A DNA stretch of 64,000 bases. Source: Bombyx mori. Taxonomy: Eukaryota > Arthropoda > Insecta > Lepidoptera > Bombycidae. This document shows positions 14,078 through 24,320 of this stretch, piece by piece. The DNA is taken from the NCBI RefSeq assembly GCF_030269925.1, contig NC_085118.1:16489001-16553000 (forward strand), read 5' to 3'. The notes under the pieces were generated by a model that did no database searches, was not told the DNA's origin, and saw only the letters and a program-made list of their open reading frames with translations. Each line of letters opens with the position of its first letter. Positions within the stretch are counted from its first letter, which is position 1. The translations under genes were made by a program, and so were the position numbers.

Positions 14078-16158
14078 ATGATGGCAAACTTCAAACAAAA
14101 ATTACCCCAGGAGGGTACCACCTTAGGTGGAGAATCCCTCCGTGCTTCCACCTCGGTGGGAGCACGCTGCCCCGCGTATTCTGGGGGGGGCAAAGAATGC
14201 CAAGATGAAGGGGGCTGTGCGACGGGCAGCGGAAAACCCGTCGAACCGAGGTGTGCCAGCGCTGGCTCGACGCGCTCTGCGCTCGTCAGCGACGGCGAGG
14301 CAGTTGATCCAAAAGGGACAACCGCCAAGAAGATCAGGCGGAAGAGGAAGTCGTGGCGAGTTTCCTCTCGTGAGGGGGTAGGGGAGCCAGCGTCGTCCTC
14401 TGGTGCGGATGCCCCACCGGAGAAAGTGCTGGTAGTCTCCGAAGCGGCCTCTGCTGCGGAGGAGATGCCGCCCCCTAAAGGGAGACCCGCCCGTAGAAGA
14501 GGCGCACCGTCACCGGCACCATCATCAGTGTCGATGTCTGTCGCCTCACTAGACGGGCAGACGACGGAGGAGGAAGAGGGTGGTCTTCAGGACCCTGCCT
14601 TGGTCATAGACAGGGCCATGAAGACCATCAAATCATATGCGGCCAACGGCACCAAAACCAAAGCTGCTGGCCGAAAACTGCGAGAAGTGGTCTCGCAGGT
14701 CTCGAAGGTTCTGCCTTCGGTTGCTTCTGCCAATGACCAGGTAGTACCACTCACACACAGGTAGTGACACTCGCGGGGCCACGGATGTTGGCTCCGCCAG
14801 AACCAGCAAACTTCAGCCTGGACGAGGTCATCAGCCGCACTGTCCAGGCTGTAATAGAAAGGCTGGGCGGCAGGTTGGCAGCTCTCGAGGCGAAAGTCTC
14901 GGTCTCGGCTGACACTAGGCGGCCGGCGGTGTCGGGTGCTTTGGCCACTCGTCCTGCTCCCGTACGAGCTCCGGCCACCAAGTCGGGCCCGGGACGGGCT
15001 AAAACCAAGCGAGGGGGTGGCGCTATAGCGAATCCTCCACTACAAGCACCCCAGTCCCGTCCACTGCCTCCGCCTCCGTCAAATATGGACGAGGGGTGGA
15101 ACGTGGTGGCCAGGCGGGGCACCAGAAAGGCCCCACCGGCAGCTCCTCAAATGGGTAGAGCGCCGGCGGCCAAGGCGGCTCAAGCTGCACCCCAACAGGG
15201 TCGAGCGTCTGAAGCCGCCAAGAAAAACCAAAAAAAGAAGTTACCGCGCGCGCCTCGGTCGGCAGCAGTGGTTCTTACCCTACTGCCAGCCGCTGAAGCC
15301 AAGGGCATGACATACAGAGATGTCATCGCCCGGGCGCGTGCGGCAGTTGACCTGGGCGAGATTGGGGCGGAGGAGGGCCTCCGCTGCAGGCAGACGGCCA
15401 ACGGGGCCAAGCTGCTAGAATGTCCCGTTGCCGATAGTGCCGGCATCGCGGAGCGTCTGGTGGCGAAGCTCCGTATGGTCCTACCTGAGGAGGAGGTGCG
15501 GGTGCACAGGCCGGTGAAAATGGCCGAATTAAGAGTAACCGGCCTGGACGACTGTACCACCAGGGATGAGGTGATGGCGGCTGTCGCTGTCCAGGGCAAA
15601 TGCGCACTGGAAAATGTAACCGTAGGCGAGCCGCGCCGCGGTTATACCGGGGCCAGCTCGGTGTGGGTGCGTTGCCCGGTGGAGGCGGCTGCCTCCCTGG
15701 CTGCTCCCCCGCCCGGGAGACCATCAGGAAATCCAGGCATACTGCGCGTGGGCTGGATAGCGGCCCACGTACGCTTGCTTGAGTCACGCGCCTGGCGATG
15801 CCTTCGGTGCTTTAGCACTGGACATGGCTTCGCCAGGTGCACCAGCTCGGTTGACCGCAGCGGTCTATGTTTCCGCTGCGGCCAACCTGGTCATAAAGCG
15901 GCGTCCTGCACGGCCGCCCCGCACTGCGCTCTGTGCGCTGCGGCCGGGCGTAGGGCAAACCACCGGGCGGGAGGCAAGGCTTGCTTCCCGTCCGGTGTTA
16001 ATACTGAACGCAACCGGCGCCGAAAATCAAGGCGCCGGCAGAAGAGAAGGTTGGCCAGAGGAGCACTGGCCAATGTTGCAATCCCCGCTGCGGCGCCGGT
16101 GCCGGAGGGTGGGGGCAGCGGTGAAGAGGAGGGGGCGATGGATGTGGTTCAACAGTAA
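14078..16158 (+). pseudogene. R1-clade ORF1 (gag-like nucleic-acid-binding protein), frameshifted
   Basis: ORF1 proteins coat the element RNA and chaperone it to the target. The first frame runs 14078-14764 (228 codons; Ser/Gly/Glu/Arg-rich). The second is open from 14737 and runs to 16158 (about 464 codons). It holds a central Ala/Pro/Lys-rich part and three CCHC zinc knuckles at 15799-15984: CLRCFSTGHGFARC, CFRCGQPGHKAASC and a longer third knuckle starting CALC. The frames meet at an imperfect 20-bp tandem duplication (14741-14760 versus 14761-14780, both starting gtagt..cactc). The extra 20 bases are exactly what puts the two halves out of frame, so this is probably one ORF broken by a local duplication. 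The stop TAA overlaps the ORF2 ATG. Confidence 0.85.
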
Positions 16159-16160
16159 TG
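16156..16160 (+). promoter_or_regulatory. UAAUG stop-start overlap between ORF1 and ORF2
   Basis: The ORF1 stop (TAA) and the ORF2 start (ATG) share one A. In the related silkworm element SART1 the same pentanucleotide supports translational coupling, where ribosomes that end ORF1 restart on ORF2. The overlap is visible; the coupling here is inferred. Confidence 0.8.
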
Positions 16161-19100
16161 GACCACACCTATCGCTTCCTCCAAGGAAACCTGAACCACT
16201 CCGCCAGAGCTCAGGACATGCTGTCTCAGAGCATGGTGGAGTGGTCCATAGACGTGGCTGTGGTCGCCGAGCCGTACTTCGTTCCCCCGGCAAATGATTG
16301 CTGGTTCGGGGACGATGGCGGCCTGGCGGCCATAGTCATAAGAAGAGACGCGACGATCCCCCCCTTGGCGATGGTGACCAGGGGCCAAGGGTTCGTCGCG
16401 GTGCAGCTGGAAGGGACCGTCGTGATCGGGGCGTACTTCTCTCCGAATAGGCCTACTGTCGAGTTCGGGCATTTCCTGGACGGGATCGGGGCGATTGCTC
16501 GCCGCCTCGCTCCTCGTCCAGTGATTCTCGCGGGGGACCTCAATGCGAAGTCTGTCGCATGGGGCTCCCCCCGCTCGGACGCTCGTGGTAGGCTGTTGGA
16601 GAGGTGGGCGAACGTGGCCGGCCTCTATTTGTTGAATAGAGGGTCGGTTGCGACGTGCGTGCGGTGGCAGGGCGAGTCTATTGTGGACGTTACGTTCGCG
16701 AGCCCGGCCATCGCGCGCCGTATTCGCGACTGGAGGGTTCTGGAGGGGGCGGAGACGCTGTCAGATCACCGGTATATTCGATTTGATCTCTCCGCCCGCT
16801 CCACAGTCGCGGTCGCCTACGGGGACCACCCCCGTGGTGCATCCCGGTCATTCCCCAGGTGGGCACTGAAGCGCTTGAATAAGGCGCTACTGATGGAAGC
16901 TTCTACGGTGGCGGCGTGGGCGCCCATGCGTCCACATCCAGTTGAGGTCGAGGACGAAGCGGGGTGGTTCCGGGACACGATGCGTCGCATCTGTGACGTG
17001 TCGATGCCCCGGATTAGCCCTCGACCTCCCAATCGCCAAGTGTACTGGTGGTCGCCCGAAATCGCGCAACTCCGTGTGGAGTGCGTTCGGGCGAGGCGCC
17101 AGTGTGCGAGGCATCGCCGCCGTCGCCTGCCGCGGCGCAACGATCCGGTGGCGTTCGCGGTGGTAGAGGCCCAGCTGTACGGCGCATTTCGCGTCGCACA
17201 GAGGGCGTTGCAGCTGGCCATCAGAAGAGCCAAGGACCAACACATGGAGGGTCTCCTGGAGACGCTGGATGAGGATCCGTGGGGGCGACCCTATCACATG
17301 GTGCGCAATAAAATGCGCCCATGGGCCCCCCCAATCACGGAGCGTCTCCAGCCTCAGCAGCTGCGGGACATCGTCTCGGCGCTGTTCCCGCAGGAGCAGG
17401 GGGGATTTGTCGCTCCCGCTATGGGCGCGCCGCCGGAATACGACGGCGACGCCCCTGCTGAGGTGCCCCATATAACAGGGGCGGAGCTCCGTGTGGCAGT
17501 ACGCAAAATGTGCGCAAAGGACACTGCACCTGGCCCGGACGGCGTCCATGGCCGGGTTTGGGCCTTGGCTCTTGGTGCCCTAGGGGACCGACTCTTGAGA
17601 CTTTATAACTCCTGCCTCGAGTCGGGACGGTTTCCTTCATCGTGGAGGACGGGCAGACTTGTGCTGTTGAGAAAGGAGGGGCGCCCGGCGGATACTGCCG
17701 CCGGGTACCGTCCCATCGTGTTGCTGGATGAGGTGGGCAAACTGCTGGAACGCATTCTGGCAGCCCGCATCATCCAGCATCTGCTCGGGGTGGGACCCGA
17801 TCTGTCGGCGGAGCAGTATGGCTTCCGAGAGGGCCGCTCAACGGTGGACGCGATCCTTCGCGTGCGGGCCCTCTCGGAGGAGGCCGTCTGCGGGGGTGGG
17901 GTGGCCTTGGCGGTGTCGCTCGACATCGCCAATGCGTTTAACACCCTGCCCTGGTCCGTGATAGGGGGGGCGCTGGAAAGACACGGAGTGCCCCTCTACC
18001 TTCGCCGGCTGGTCGGCTCCTACTTGGAGGACAGATCGGTCACGTGTACCGGACACGGTGGGGTCGTGCATCGGTTCCCGGTCGTGCGCGGTGTTCCACA
18101 GGGGTCGGTACTCGGCCCTCTTTTGTGGAATATCGGGTATGACTGGGTGCTGAGGGGTGCCCTCCTCCCGGGCCTAAGCGTAATCTGTTACGCAGACGAC
18201 ACGCTGGTCGTGGCCCGGGGAGGGAGCTTTGCTGAGTCTGCTCGTCTTGCCACCGCTGGGGTAGCGCATGTCGTCGGCAAAATCAGGAGATTGGGCCTCG
18301 ACGTGGCGCTCAGTAAATCCGAGGCCATGTGGTTCCACAGGCCCCGGAGAGTGCCACCTGTCGATGCCCATATCGTGGTTGGAGGCGTCCGGATCGGGGT
18401 CGGGGTGCAGTTAAAGTACCTCGGCCTCATTCTGGACAGTCGTTGGACCTTCCGTGCTCATTTTCAGCACCTGGTCCCTCGTTTGTTGGGGGTGGCCGGC
18501 GCGTTAAGCCGGCTTCTTCCCAACATCGGGGGGCCTGACCAGGTGACGCGCCGTCTCTATACGGGGGTGGTGCGGTCAATGGCCTTATACGGGGCACCCG
18601 TGTGGGGCCAGTCCCTGGCCGTGGGGGTAGCGAAGTTGCTGCAACGGCCGCAACGCACCATCGCGGTCAGGGTCATCCGTGGTTATCGCACCATCTCTTT
18701 TGAGGCGGCGTGTGTACTGGCTGGGACGCCGCCTTGGGTCCTGGAGGCGGAGGCGCTCGCTGCTGACTATCAGTGGCGGGCTAACCTTCGTGCCCGGGGC
18801 GTGGCGCGTCCCAGCCCCAGTGTGGTCAGAGCGCGGAGGGCCCAATCTCGGCGGTCCGTGCTGGAGTCATGGTCCAGACGGCTGGCTGATCCTTCGGCTG
18901 GTCGTAGGACCGTCGAGGCGATTCGCCCGATTCTTGTGGATTGGGTGAATCGTGACAGAGGACGCCTCACTTTCCGGCTCACGCAGGTGCTCACTGGGCA
19001 TGGTTGCTTCGGTGAGTTCCTGCACCGGATCGGAGCCGAGCCGACGGCAGGGTGTTACCATTGTGGTTGCGACTTGGATACGGCGGAGCACACGCTCGTT

Positions 19101-19340
19101 GCCTGCCCCGCATGGGAGGGGTGGCGCCGTGTCCTCGTCGCGAAAATAGGAAACGACTTGTCGTTGCCGAGTGTTGTGGCATCGATGCTCGGCGACGACG
19201 AGTCGTGGAAGGCGATGCTCGACTTCTGCGAGTGCACCATCTCGCAGAAGGAGGCGGCGGGGCGCGTGAGAGACGCACAAGCCCGCCGCCGTCGAGCGGG
19301 GGCCAGGGAGGCGGATCTCGCCCAAGCCCTGGCCCTCTAA
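16158..19340 (+). CDS. R1-clade ORF2: endonuclease-reverse transcriptase, intact 1060 residues
   Basis: The enzyme nicks target DNA and copies the element RNA onto it (target-primed reverse transcription). The endonuclease domain covers about 1-220: N11/N13 in GNLNHS, E38 in VVAEPY, D127-N129 in AGDLNAKSVAWG and S202-D203-H204 in LSDHRY. The reverse-transcriptase domain lies at about 440-760: conserved AKDTAPGPDGVHG, YRPIVLLDEVGKLLERI, YGFREGRSTVDAI, SLDIANAFN, GVPQGSVLGPLLW and the catalytic YADD at 678-681. A C-terminal zinc-finger motif has C966, C969, H978 and C983, followed by a basic tail. No stop or frameshift is seen, and the length is normal for the clade. Its start overlaps the ORF1 stop. 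It may still be able to supply enzyme even though ORF1 is broken. Confidence 0.93.
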   Translation: MDHTYRFLQGNLNHSARAQDMLSQSMVEWSIDVAVVAEPYFVPPANDCWFGDDGGLAAIVIRRDATIPPLAMVTRGQGFVAVQLEGTVVIGAYFSPNRPTVEFGHFLDGIGAIARRLAPRPVILAGDLNAKSVAWGSPRSDARGRLLERWANVAGLYLLNRGSVATCVRWQGESIVDVTFASPAIARRIRDWRVLEGAETLSDHRYIRFDLSARSTVAVAYGDHPRGASRSFPRWALKRLNKALLMEASTVAAWAPMRPHPVEVEDEAGWFRDTMRRICDVSMPRISPRPPNRQVYWWSPEIAQLRVECVRARRQCARHRRRRLPRRNDPVAFAVVEAQLYGAFRVAQRALQLAIRRAKDQHMEGLLETLDEDPWGRPYHMVRNKMRPWAPPITERLQPQQLRDIVSALFPQEQGGFVAPAMGAPPEYDGDAPAEVPHITGAELRVAVRKMCAKDTAPGPDGVHGRVWALALGALGDRLLRLYNSCLESGRFPSSWRTGRLVLLRKEGRPADTAAGYRPIVLLDEVGKLLERILAARIIQHLLGVGPDLSAEQYGFREGRSTVDAILRVRALSEEAVCGGGVALAVSLDIANAFNTLPWSVIGGALERHGVPLYLRRLVGSYLEDRSVTCTGHGGVVHRFPVVRGVPQGSVLGPLLWNIGYDWVLRGALLPGLSVICYADDTLVVARGGSFAESARLATAGVAHVVGKIRRLGLDVALSKSEAMWFHRPRRVPPVDAHIVVGGVRIGVGVQLKYLGLILDSRWTFRAHFQHLVPRLLGVAGALSRLLPNIGGPDQVTRRLYTGVVRSMALYGAPVWGQSLAVGVAKLLQRPQRTIAVRVIRGYRTISFEAACVLAGTPPWVLEAEALAADYQWRANLRARGVARPSPSVVRARRAQSRRSVLESWSRRLADPSAGRRTVEAIRPILVDWVNRDRGRLTFRLTQVLTGHGCFGEFLHRIGAEPTAGCYHCGCDLDTAEHTLVACPAWEGWRRVLVAKIGNDLSLPSVVASMLGDDESWKAMLDFCECTISQKEAAGRVRDAQARRRRAGAREADLAQALAL

Positions 19341-19801
19341 GTGTTTCGGGTCCCCCTCATATGTCGGTCTGGGGCCCGGCGAAGGGGGCCTAAGAAGACG
19401 ACGTGCAAGCTGCTCTGCACGCGTTTTACGCAAGAGCATCCGGGTGATGGAAGGCCGGCTATCCTCGACCCACGCTGGTTCTGACCCAGCGGGGTATTTC
19501 GTAGGATAACCCATTCAAACCGGCGCCATCTAGGCGGGCTTCGGACAGCCTGCCGACCGAGAGGGCTGGTGGTCGTGGCGCCGACGATCGCTGGCCTGGC
19601 GTCCCGAGGGGGAGGGTGATGAGAGAGATGTGCTCCGCACTAAACGCTTCACTTTCCTCCCTTTGCCTCTTCATGAGTTCTGTCTCATGCGAGGTTTGGA
19701 CGTTGGTTGTTGAGCGACAGGAGGTTTTAGTCGGTTCGACTCCGACATGCCCCACCCCCCATCCCCAGTGGAGGGTGGGAGTCCGGCGATTTCCTTCTGA
19801 C

Positions 19802-19831
<30 letters not shown>
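19341..19831 (+). other. 3' untranslated region and poly(A) tail of the R1-clade element
   Basis: A GC-rich trailer ends in a near-inverted stretch ccccacccccc...ggagggtggg, then ggcgatttccttctgacc and about 29 A. A closely similar trailer, with matching caggaggttttagt, gactccgacatgccccacc and ccggcgatt words, ends the truncated copy at 29594-30446. It probably contains the recognition structure for the element's own reverse transcriptase. Confidence 0.75.
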
Positions 19832-19834
<3 letters not shown>

Positions 19835-19844
19835 GTCGAACTTT
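19832..19844. repeat. right target-site duplication of the R1-clade element
   Basis: Exact repeat of 13421-13433, placed directly after the poly(A). Confidence 0.9.
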
Positions 19845-20049
19845 ACGTTTATGCGAGTACAAACTGAGTGCATGCGCACCGAAATCGGAACGCGAATGCG
19901 TAACCGGCAGAACTGTCGTTTGACATACTGTCTTTGATTTCAACGCAATAGCCCATTAATGTTAATCATTGATTCGCGAATCCCGGTCACACGATTAAAA
20001 GGGCATCATGTAAGCCCTCTCTGTTGAGTATGTCAGCTGAGGCACTAAC

Positions 20050-20304
20050 TTTTCTTTTTTTTCTTTTTTATTGCATAGATGGATGGACGAGCTCACAGCC
20101 CACCTGGTGCTACTTGGCTACCGGAGCCCATACATATCTACAACGTAAATGCCGCCACTCACCTTCAGATATAAGTTCTAAGGTCTCAGTATAATTACAA
20201 CGGCTGCGGCACCCTTCAAACTGAAACGGATTACTGCTTCACAGCAGAAATAGGCAGGGTGGTGGTACCTACCCGTGCGGACTCACAAAAGCTCCTACCA
20301 CCAG
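20050..20304 (-). repeat. Bm1 SINE, 5'-truncated
   Basis: Starts with a T-run (minus-strand poly(A)), then ttgcatagatgg, gacgagctcacagcccacct and the rest of the Bm1 body up to ctcctaccaccag. The tRNA-like head is missing. Bm1 is the abundant poly(A)-tailed silkworm SINE, moved by LINE enzymes. Confidence 0.85.
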
Positions 20305-20550
20305 TTTTCTGGTTTGTTATTGAGTATGTAATGAGTTACAAATAAGTTACAACGTAGATTTATCGGTCTTAATAAGCACGGCCAAGCTAAGTTACGCCGT
20401 ATTTATTAGTAATAGGGGTTATTGTACAAGGTTACGAGATTGTTTAAAAAACAAACAAGTGTGCGTTTGCCTTAGTTTCGGTACACGTGCACTAAATGCA
20501 CTTAAATTGACAATTGTCAATGAACTTGAGAGAGAAAAAAAAAAAAAATA

Positions 20551-21086
20551 TGTGGTGTCGTGGGACACCAGGTAGGAACGAAGTTCCTTCGGCTAATGTA
20601 GAATCGACACAAATTGCAAAAAAAATCGTGCTCAATTTTATGTAGGTTTTTTTGATTTTTCTCTTAAATTTTGCTGATTAGTTTTTATTTAAGTACAAGA
20701 AAGTATTTAGGAAATTCAGTATTTTAGGAAATAATAAATTACTTAAAATAAAAAAAAACATCATAATTCAAATTATCAACTAAAATAACAAAATATGTCT
20801 CTTTATTTTTGTTTGACAACATAAAATGACATAGAAATAGAAAAATAGAAATAATAATAGAAAGAGAATGGATGAGAGAACGAAAAGAAACAGGGAGAAA
20901 GAGAAAGGTATTATACACTACTCCCTTGTGTATGCGACTGTGGCGCCTGCGCACGTCTCATTTAACGGTTTTATTCCACGCACTTTTTTGCACGGATTTT
21001 TTCTTACAGTTTTACTATCACATTTTTTTCAGTTCGGTCGCGCAGCAAAATCCCTATCCCCTCCAAGCCGTAAGGAACTTCGTTCC
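20551..21086. repeat. palindrome-ended non-autonomous element, copy 1
   Basis: The left end tgtggtgtcgtgggacacca contains the hairpin GTGTC-gtgg-GACAC and is followed by the palindrome AGGAACgaaGTTCCT. The right end is aaggaacttcgttcc, the inverted form of that palindrome. The interior (about 500 bp, AT-rich) is shared with 45066-45602; only the ends and a little inside are shared with 45927-46289. No coding capacity is seen. It is a MITE-like element of unknown superfamily. Confidence 0.65.
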
Positions 21087-21218
21087 AAAAAATTGTATTG
21101 AAATCATGATGTAAGTAATGTCAATACATACTTGTTTTAATTTAGAAAACATACCCTGTATTTAGAGGTATTTATCTCATCTCACTTTAACGGAGTAGAT
21201 GACGGAGTTGATCATTAA

Positions 21219-21328
21219 AAATAAATTTTATTTTTATTGCCCTTGTAGGCATACGAGCACACGGCCCACCTGATGGTGAGTGGTTACCGTCGCCCATGGA
21301 CTTCAGCAATGCCAGGGGCAGAGCCAAG
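21219..21328 (-). mobile_element. Jockey/CR1-like LINE tail, split by an R1-type insertion
   Basis: The tail starts tttttattgcccttgtaggc and continues through gatggtgagtggttaccgtc to ggggcagagccaag, where another retrotransposon has inserted. The LINE resumes at 22047-22074 with gccaagccgctgcctaccg. Confidence 0.75.
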
Positions 21329-22046
21329 AGCACCCGCGGCGAGATCTCATCGCGGTGCTGGGGAGGGACCTCTCCTTGCGGGCTGTCATTGCCCGCATGC
21401 TAGAGGACGAGAGTTCGTGGGAGGCCATGGCCAGATTTTGCGACCTGGTCATGGCGTTCCGCGAGGCTGAGGAGCGTGAAAGGGAGTGGAATCCCTCTTC
21501 GGCTCCTCAGCGAAGAAGGCGGGGTGGGCGACGCGGGCACGACGCCCCCGTTAATCTCCCGTAGGGACTGTTGGGTACTGGGTGCGGGAGCGCCCGGTGC
21601 TCTGGTGTCGGTTCCGTGGTGAGGCAGCGCAAGGTGGCTCCTATGCGCCACTCACGGTGTGTCTCCCGAGACGACGTCCTGCGGGATCTTCCCGGGGATT
21701 GGATCCCGTCCTATTGTCAGGACGGGTACCGGCGACGGAGAGCCTGCGGCGCGCATTGTGCGGTACCGTAGGTTTCGTGGAGTCGGAGTGGTGGAGCTCG
21801 ATGGGGTTTAGTCGGTAGTCGGTTTTGCGGGGCGGGTCCTGCGTGGTAGACGCCACGCAGCGCCTCGCGCGCCTTTCTCAAGGCGTAGTCTCCCGGTAGG
21901 AATTGGAAGAAGAGGAGGACTTTGGTCTTCCTCTTCTCCCTCTTCTTCTCTGGAGGCGCCGGAGTCCGACATAACCCGGTCTATTACCCCTCTCGACCGG
22001 GAATCCGTAAATGGATTCCCAGGCGTTAAAGAAAAAAAAAAAAAAA
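21329..22046 (+). mobile_element. 5'-truncated R1-type retrotransposon copy
   Basis: The GC-rich insert starts inside the ORF2 C-terminus: the reading frame at about 21330-21564 includes DLSLRAVIARMLEDESSWEA, homologous to DLSLPSVVASMLGDDESWKA of the full-length element at 13.4-19.8 kb but clearly diverged. It ends in a poly(A) run at about 22031-22046. A 14-bp target duplication, ggggcagagccaag (21315-21328) versus ggggcggggccaag (22047-22060), differs at two positions. It is a second R1-type family, inserted in a LINE tail. Confidence 0.75.
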
Positions 22047-22074
22047 GGGGCGGGGCCAAGCCGCTGCCTACCGC

Positions 22075-22760
22075 CAAACAAATATATTTGGTGAAACAAA
22101 TATATTTTTTTGTTTTATTTAAATATCGTTTCGAGTCGTACAATTATTGTCCCTTATCAAACCATTATAAAGGTCCGAAATCATAAAGCTTTCTGAATTT
22201 TTTCGGTGGACCCACTGATTTTTGATACGATAGGGCCACTTTCGAATGATCGACCCATTGACCGCACAAGAAGACATTACGTTATATATCTACCTGTGTT
22301 GATTACTACATTGTCGAATTTTCCACGAAATCGAATATCAAAATGGCTCTGACACTTGACACTTTTATTACTCTAGTGCTCGCCCTGTGGTCGAAATTCG
22401 ATAATTCATTCATTTTAACAATAATATTGTTCTATTGTAACATTTCTATTTTAATAATTGTTATACAATCAAAGCCATAGATAATACACATAAATTAGTT
22501 ATAGCTAAGCAACTCAAGCACTCAACAATAATGTTTACGGGCGGCGGCCACTAGATGGCTTCGCTTCGTTTAGTTTCTCATTGTAGATGGCAGTAACATA
22601 TTACCTATACTATATTTTATTTTTAATAACCGATTTTGTAAATTTTCAGAAACTACAAATTGATAAAATGTAATGAATTTTTCTATAACAAATAAATACT
22701 TGTATGATTTATATATTTTTTAATTTCTGCATTTTGTTATGCAATAATTAAATGCCTTAA
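22075..22760. other. noncoding DNA, nothing recognised
   Basis: Mixed AT-rich sequence. No ORF, SINE or LINE signature is visible between the LINE remnant and the next Bm1. Confidence 0.3.
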
Positions 22761-22764
22761 CTTT

Positions 22765-23181
22765 AGTCGTCGTGGTCTAAAGGATAAGACGTCCGGTGCA
22801 TTCGTATCTAGTGATGCAACGGTGTTTGATTCCCGCAGGCGGGTACCAATTTTTCTGATGTAACACGTACTTAACAAATATTCACGATTGACTTTCACGA
22901 TGAAGGAATAACATCGTGTAATAAAAATCAAACCCGCAAAATTATAATTTGCGTAATTACTGGTGGTACGACCTTTTGTGAGTCCGCACGGGTAGGTACC
23001 ACTACCCCGCCTATTTCTGCCATGAATCAGTAATGCGTTTCGGTTTGAAGGGTGGGGCAGCTGTTGTAACTATACTGATACCTTAGAACTCATATCCCAA
23101 GGTGGGGGCGCCATTTATGGGCTCTGCTTAACACCAGGTTGGCTGTGAGCTCGTTCACCAATCTAAGCTATAAAAAAAAAA
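22765..23181 (+). repeat. Bm1 SINE, near full length
   Basis: The tRNA-like head has an A box TGGTCTAAAGG (about 22773-22783) and a B-box-like GTTTGATTCCC, so polymerase III could once have transcribed it. The body follows, then cacca-atctaagctat and a poly(A) of about 9. It is the most complete Bm1 copy on the plus strand in this window. Confidence 0.88.
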
Positions 23182-23184
23182 CGC

Positions 23185-24320
23185 GATTTTAAATCGTGAA
23201 GGTACTTCTGATTATCTCAATTGTGTTAACCGCTGATCCAATCTTAAAAACGGAGTATCTTTCGGTATTTTATTCGGTACTATGAGAATTGAAAAGTGCA
23301 TATCTATAGTATTACGAAACCATCTTGCCGAGTACACTTCCCAGTTGGAGTTTAGTAAGAATCGCCTTGCCGGTGCATTGAGTGCGCGCGCACCCGGCCA
23401 GCATAGCAAACTCTTTGGGCACGGTTCAAAGACCTCACCAGGCCCTTGCGCGCTTTATTGCAACTGTTATTCTAATTCAGACAAAGGGAAACTTATGTTT
23501 TTAAACGTTGCCTACAAACTCAGCACATTCGTCTTGTTTAGTCGTCCGCACATGGCTTATGTTGCAAGCCAGTTTTTTTTTTTTACTTGTTGTTATTATT
23601 TGTGTATCTTTTTAGCTTATAATGTGTATTGTATGTCTAATAAAAAATAAAAAATAAAAACTCTGGGGTAGCTTTCGAAAATTTCATGACTGCATGTTTC
23701 TTAGTTGACGGAAACAATTTATAAACATTTAAGCTTTTTGTGTTTAGACATACACTAGAGGATGACATTTTTTGTTGTTGATAAATTGTTTTTTAGAAAT
23801 TATATTTAAATACGAATTACATATTGATATTATTTGTTATTTTCTTTCAATAAAAAAAAAGTTTATGTTTAAGTTGATTATCGAAAACACGAATAAAACA
23901 ACATTTTCTGAAAATAAATCGTAGCTAGATCGATTTATCGCCCCCGAAATCCCCTGTATACTAAGTTTTATGAAAATCGTTGGAGCCGTTTCCGAGGTTC
24001 AGATTATATATATTTATACGATGTTTACATATTGGATCGGAACACAAACAGGAAGAGAGTTGATCACTTAACTTAAAAAGTACAAGCGTTCATTTCAGAG
24101 AAATTCTTGAGCCGAGGTTTCATGTACCTGCAGTTTCCATTTGATTGCACATAGCAAAGGACCAATCGGATTTCTCTAGATTTTGATCTATAGAGCCCTC
24201 AGAGCCTCTGGGTCCTCAAAGGGCACTCTCATGGAACTTCAGATCTCATAATATTTTGTGTTGTTCCACTGAGGGTACTCTGAAAAATTGTTCGATGTGA
24301 TGCCATGATTATATTGGCAT
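23185..24320. other. noncoding DNA with an isolated 122-codon ORF
   Basis: The ORF at 23282-23650 has no recognisable domain and ends in a low-complexity hydrophobic stretch (FFFFTCCYYLCIFLAYNVYC). The stretch ends in overlapping AATAAA motifs and an A-rich tract at about 23638-23660, which could be the tail of an old retrocopied transcript. I do not call a gene. Confidence 0.3.

Larger units (their letters stand above)
13434..19831 (+). mobile_element. full-length R1-clade non-LTR retrotransposon (about 6.4 kb)
   Basis: The element is GC-rich in an AT-rich setting. In order it has a 644-bp 5' leader, ORF1 (14078-16158, frameshifted), ORF2 (16158-19340), a 460-bp 3' untranslated region and a poly(A) tail of about 29 A. 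Exact 13-bp target duplications flank it. The ORF2 order of apurinic endonuclease, reverse transcriptase and C-terminal CCHC finger, plus a CCHC gag, fits the R1 clade (relatives: R1, TRAS, SART, Waldo). The target is neither 28S rDNA nor a telomeric repeat, so it is not site-specific in the R1, TRAS or SART way. Confidence 0.92.

Noticed and set aside
16027..19514. Many long ORFs on both strands over the R1 element
   Set aside because: They are shadows caused by the high GC content; only the frames of ORF1 and ORF2 carry domain motifs.
13421..19844. Insertion in 28S rDNA or in a TTAGG telomeric repeat
   Set aside because: The flanks contain neither rDNA sequence nor TTAGG arrays.
22765..22850. 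Functional tRNA gene
   Set aside because: The A-box and B-box-like motifs belong to the Bm1 head; no cloverleaf can be drawn and a SINE body follows.
23282..23650. 122-codon ORF as a small membrane protein gene
   Set aside because: The hydrophobic end comes from T-rich low-complexity DNA; no family match or conserved neighbour.
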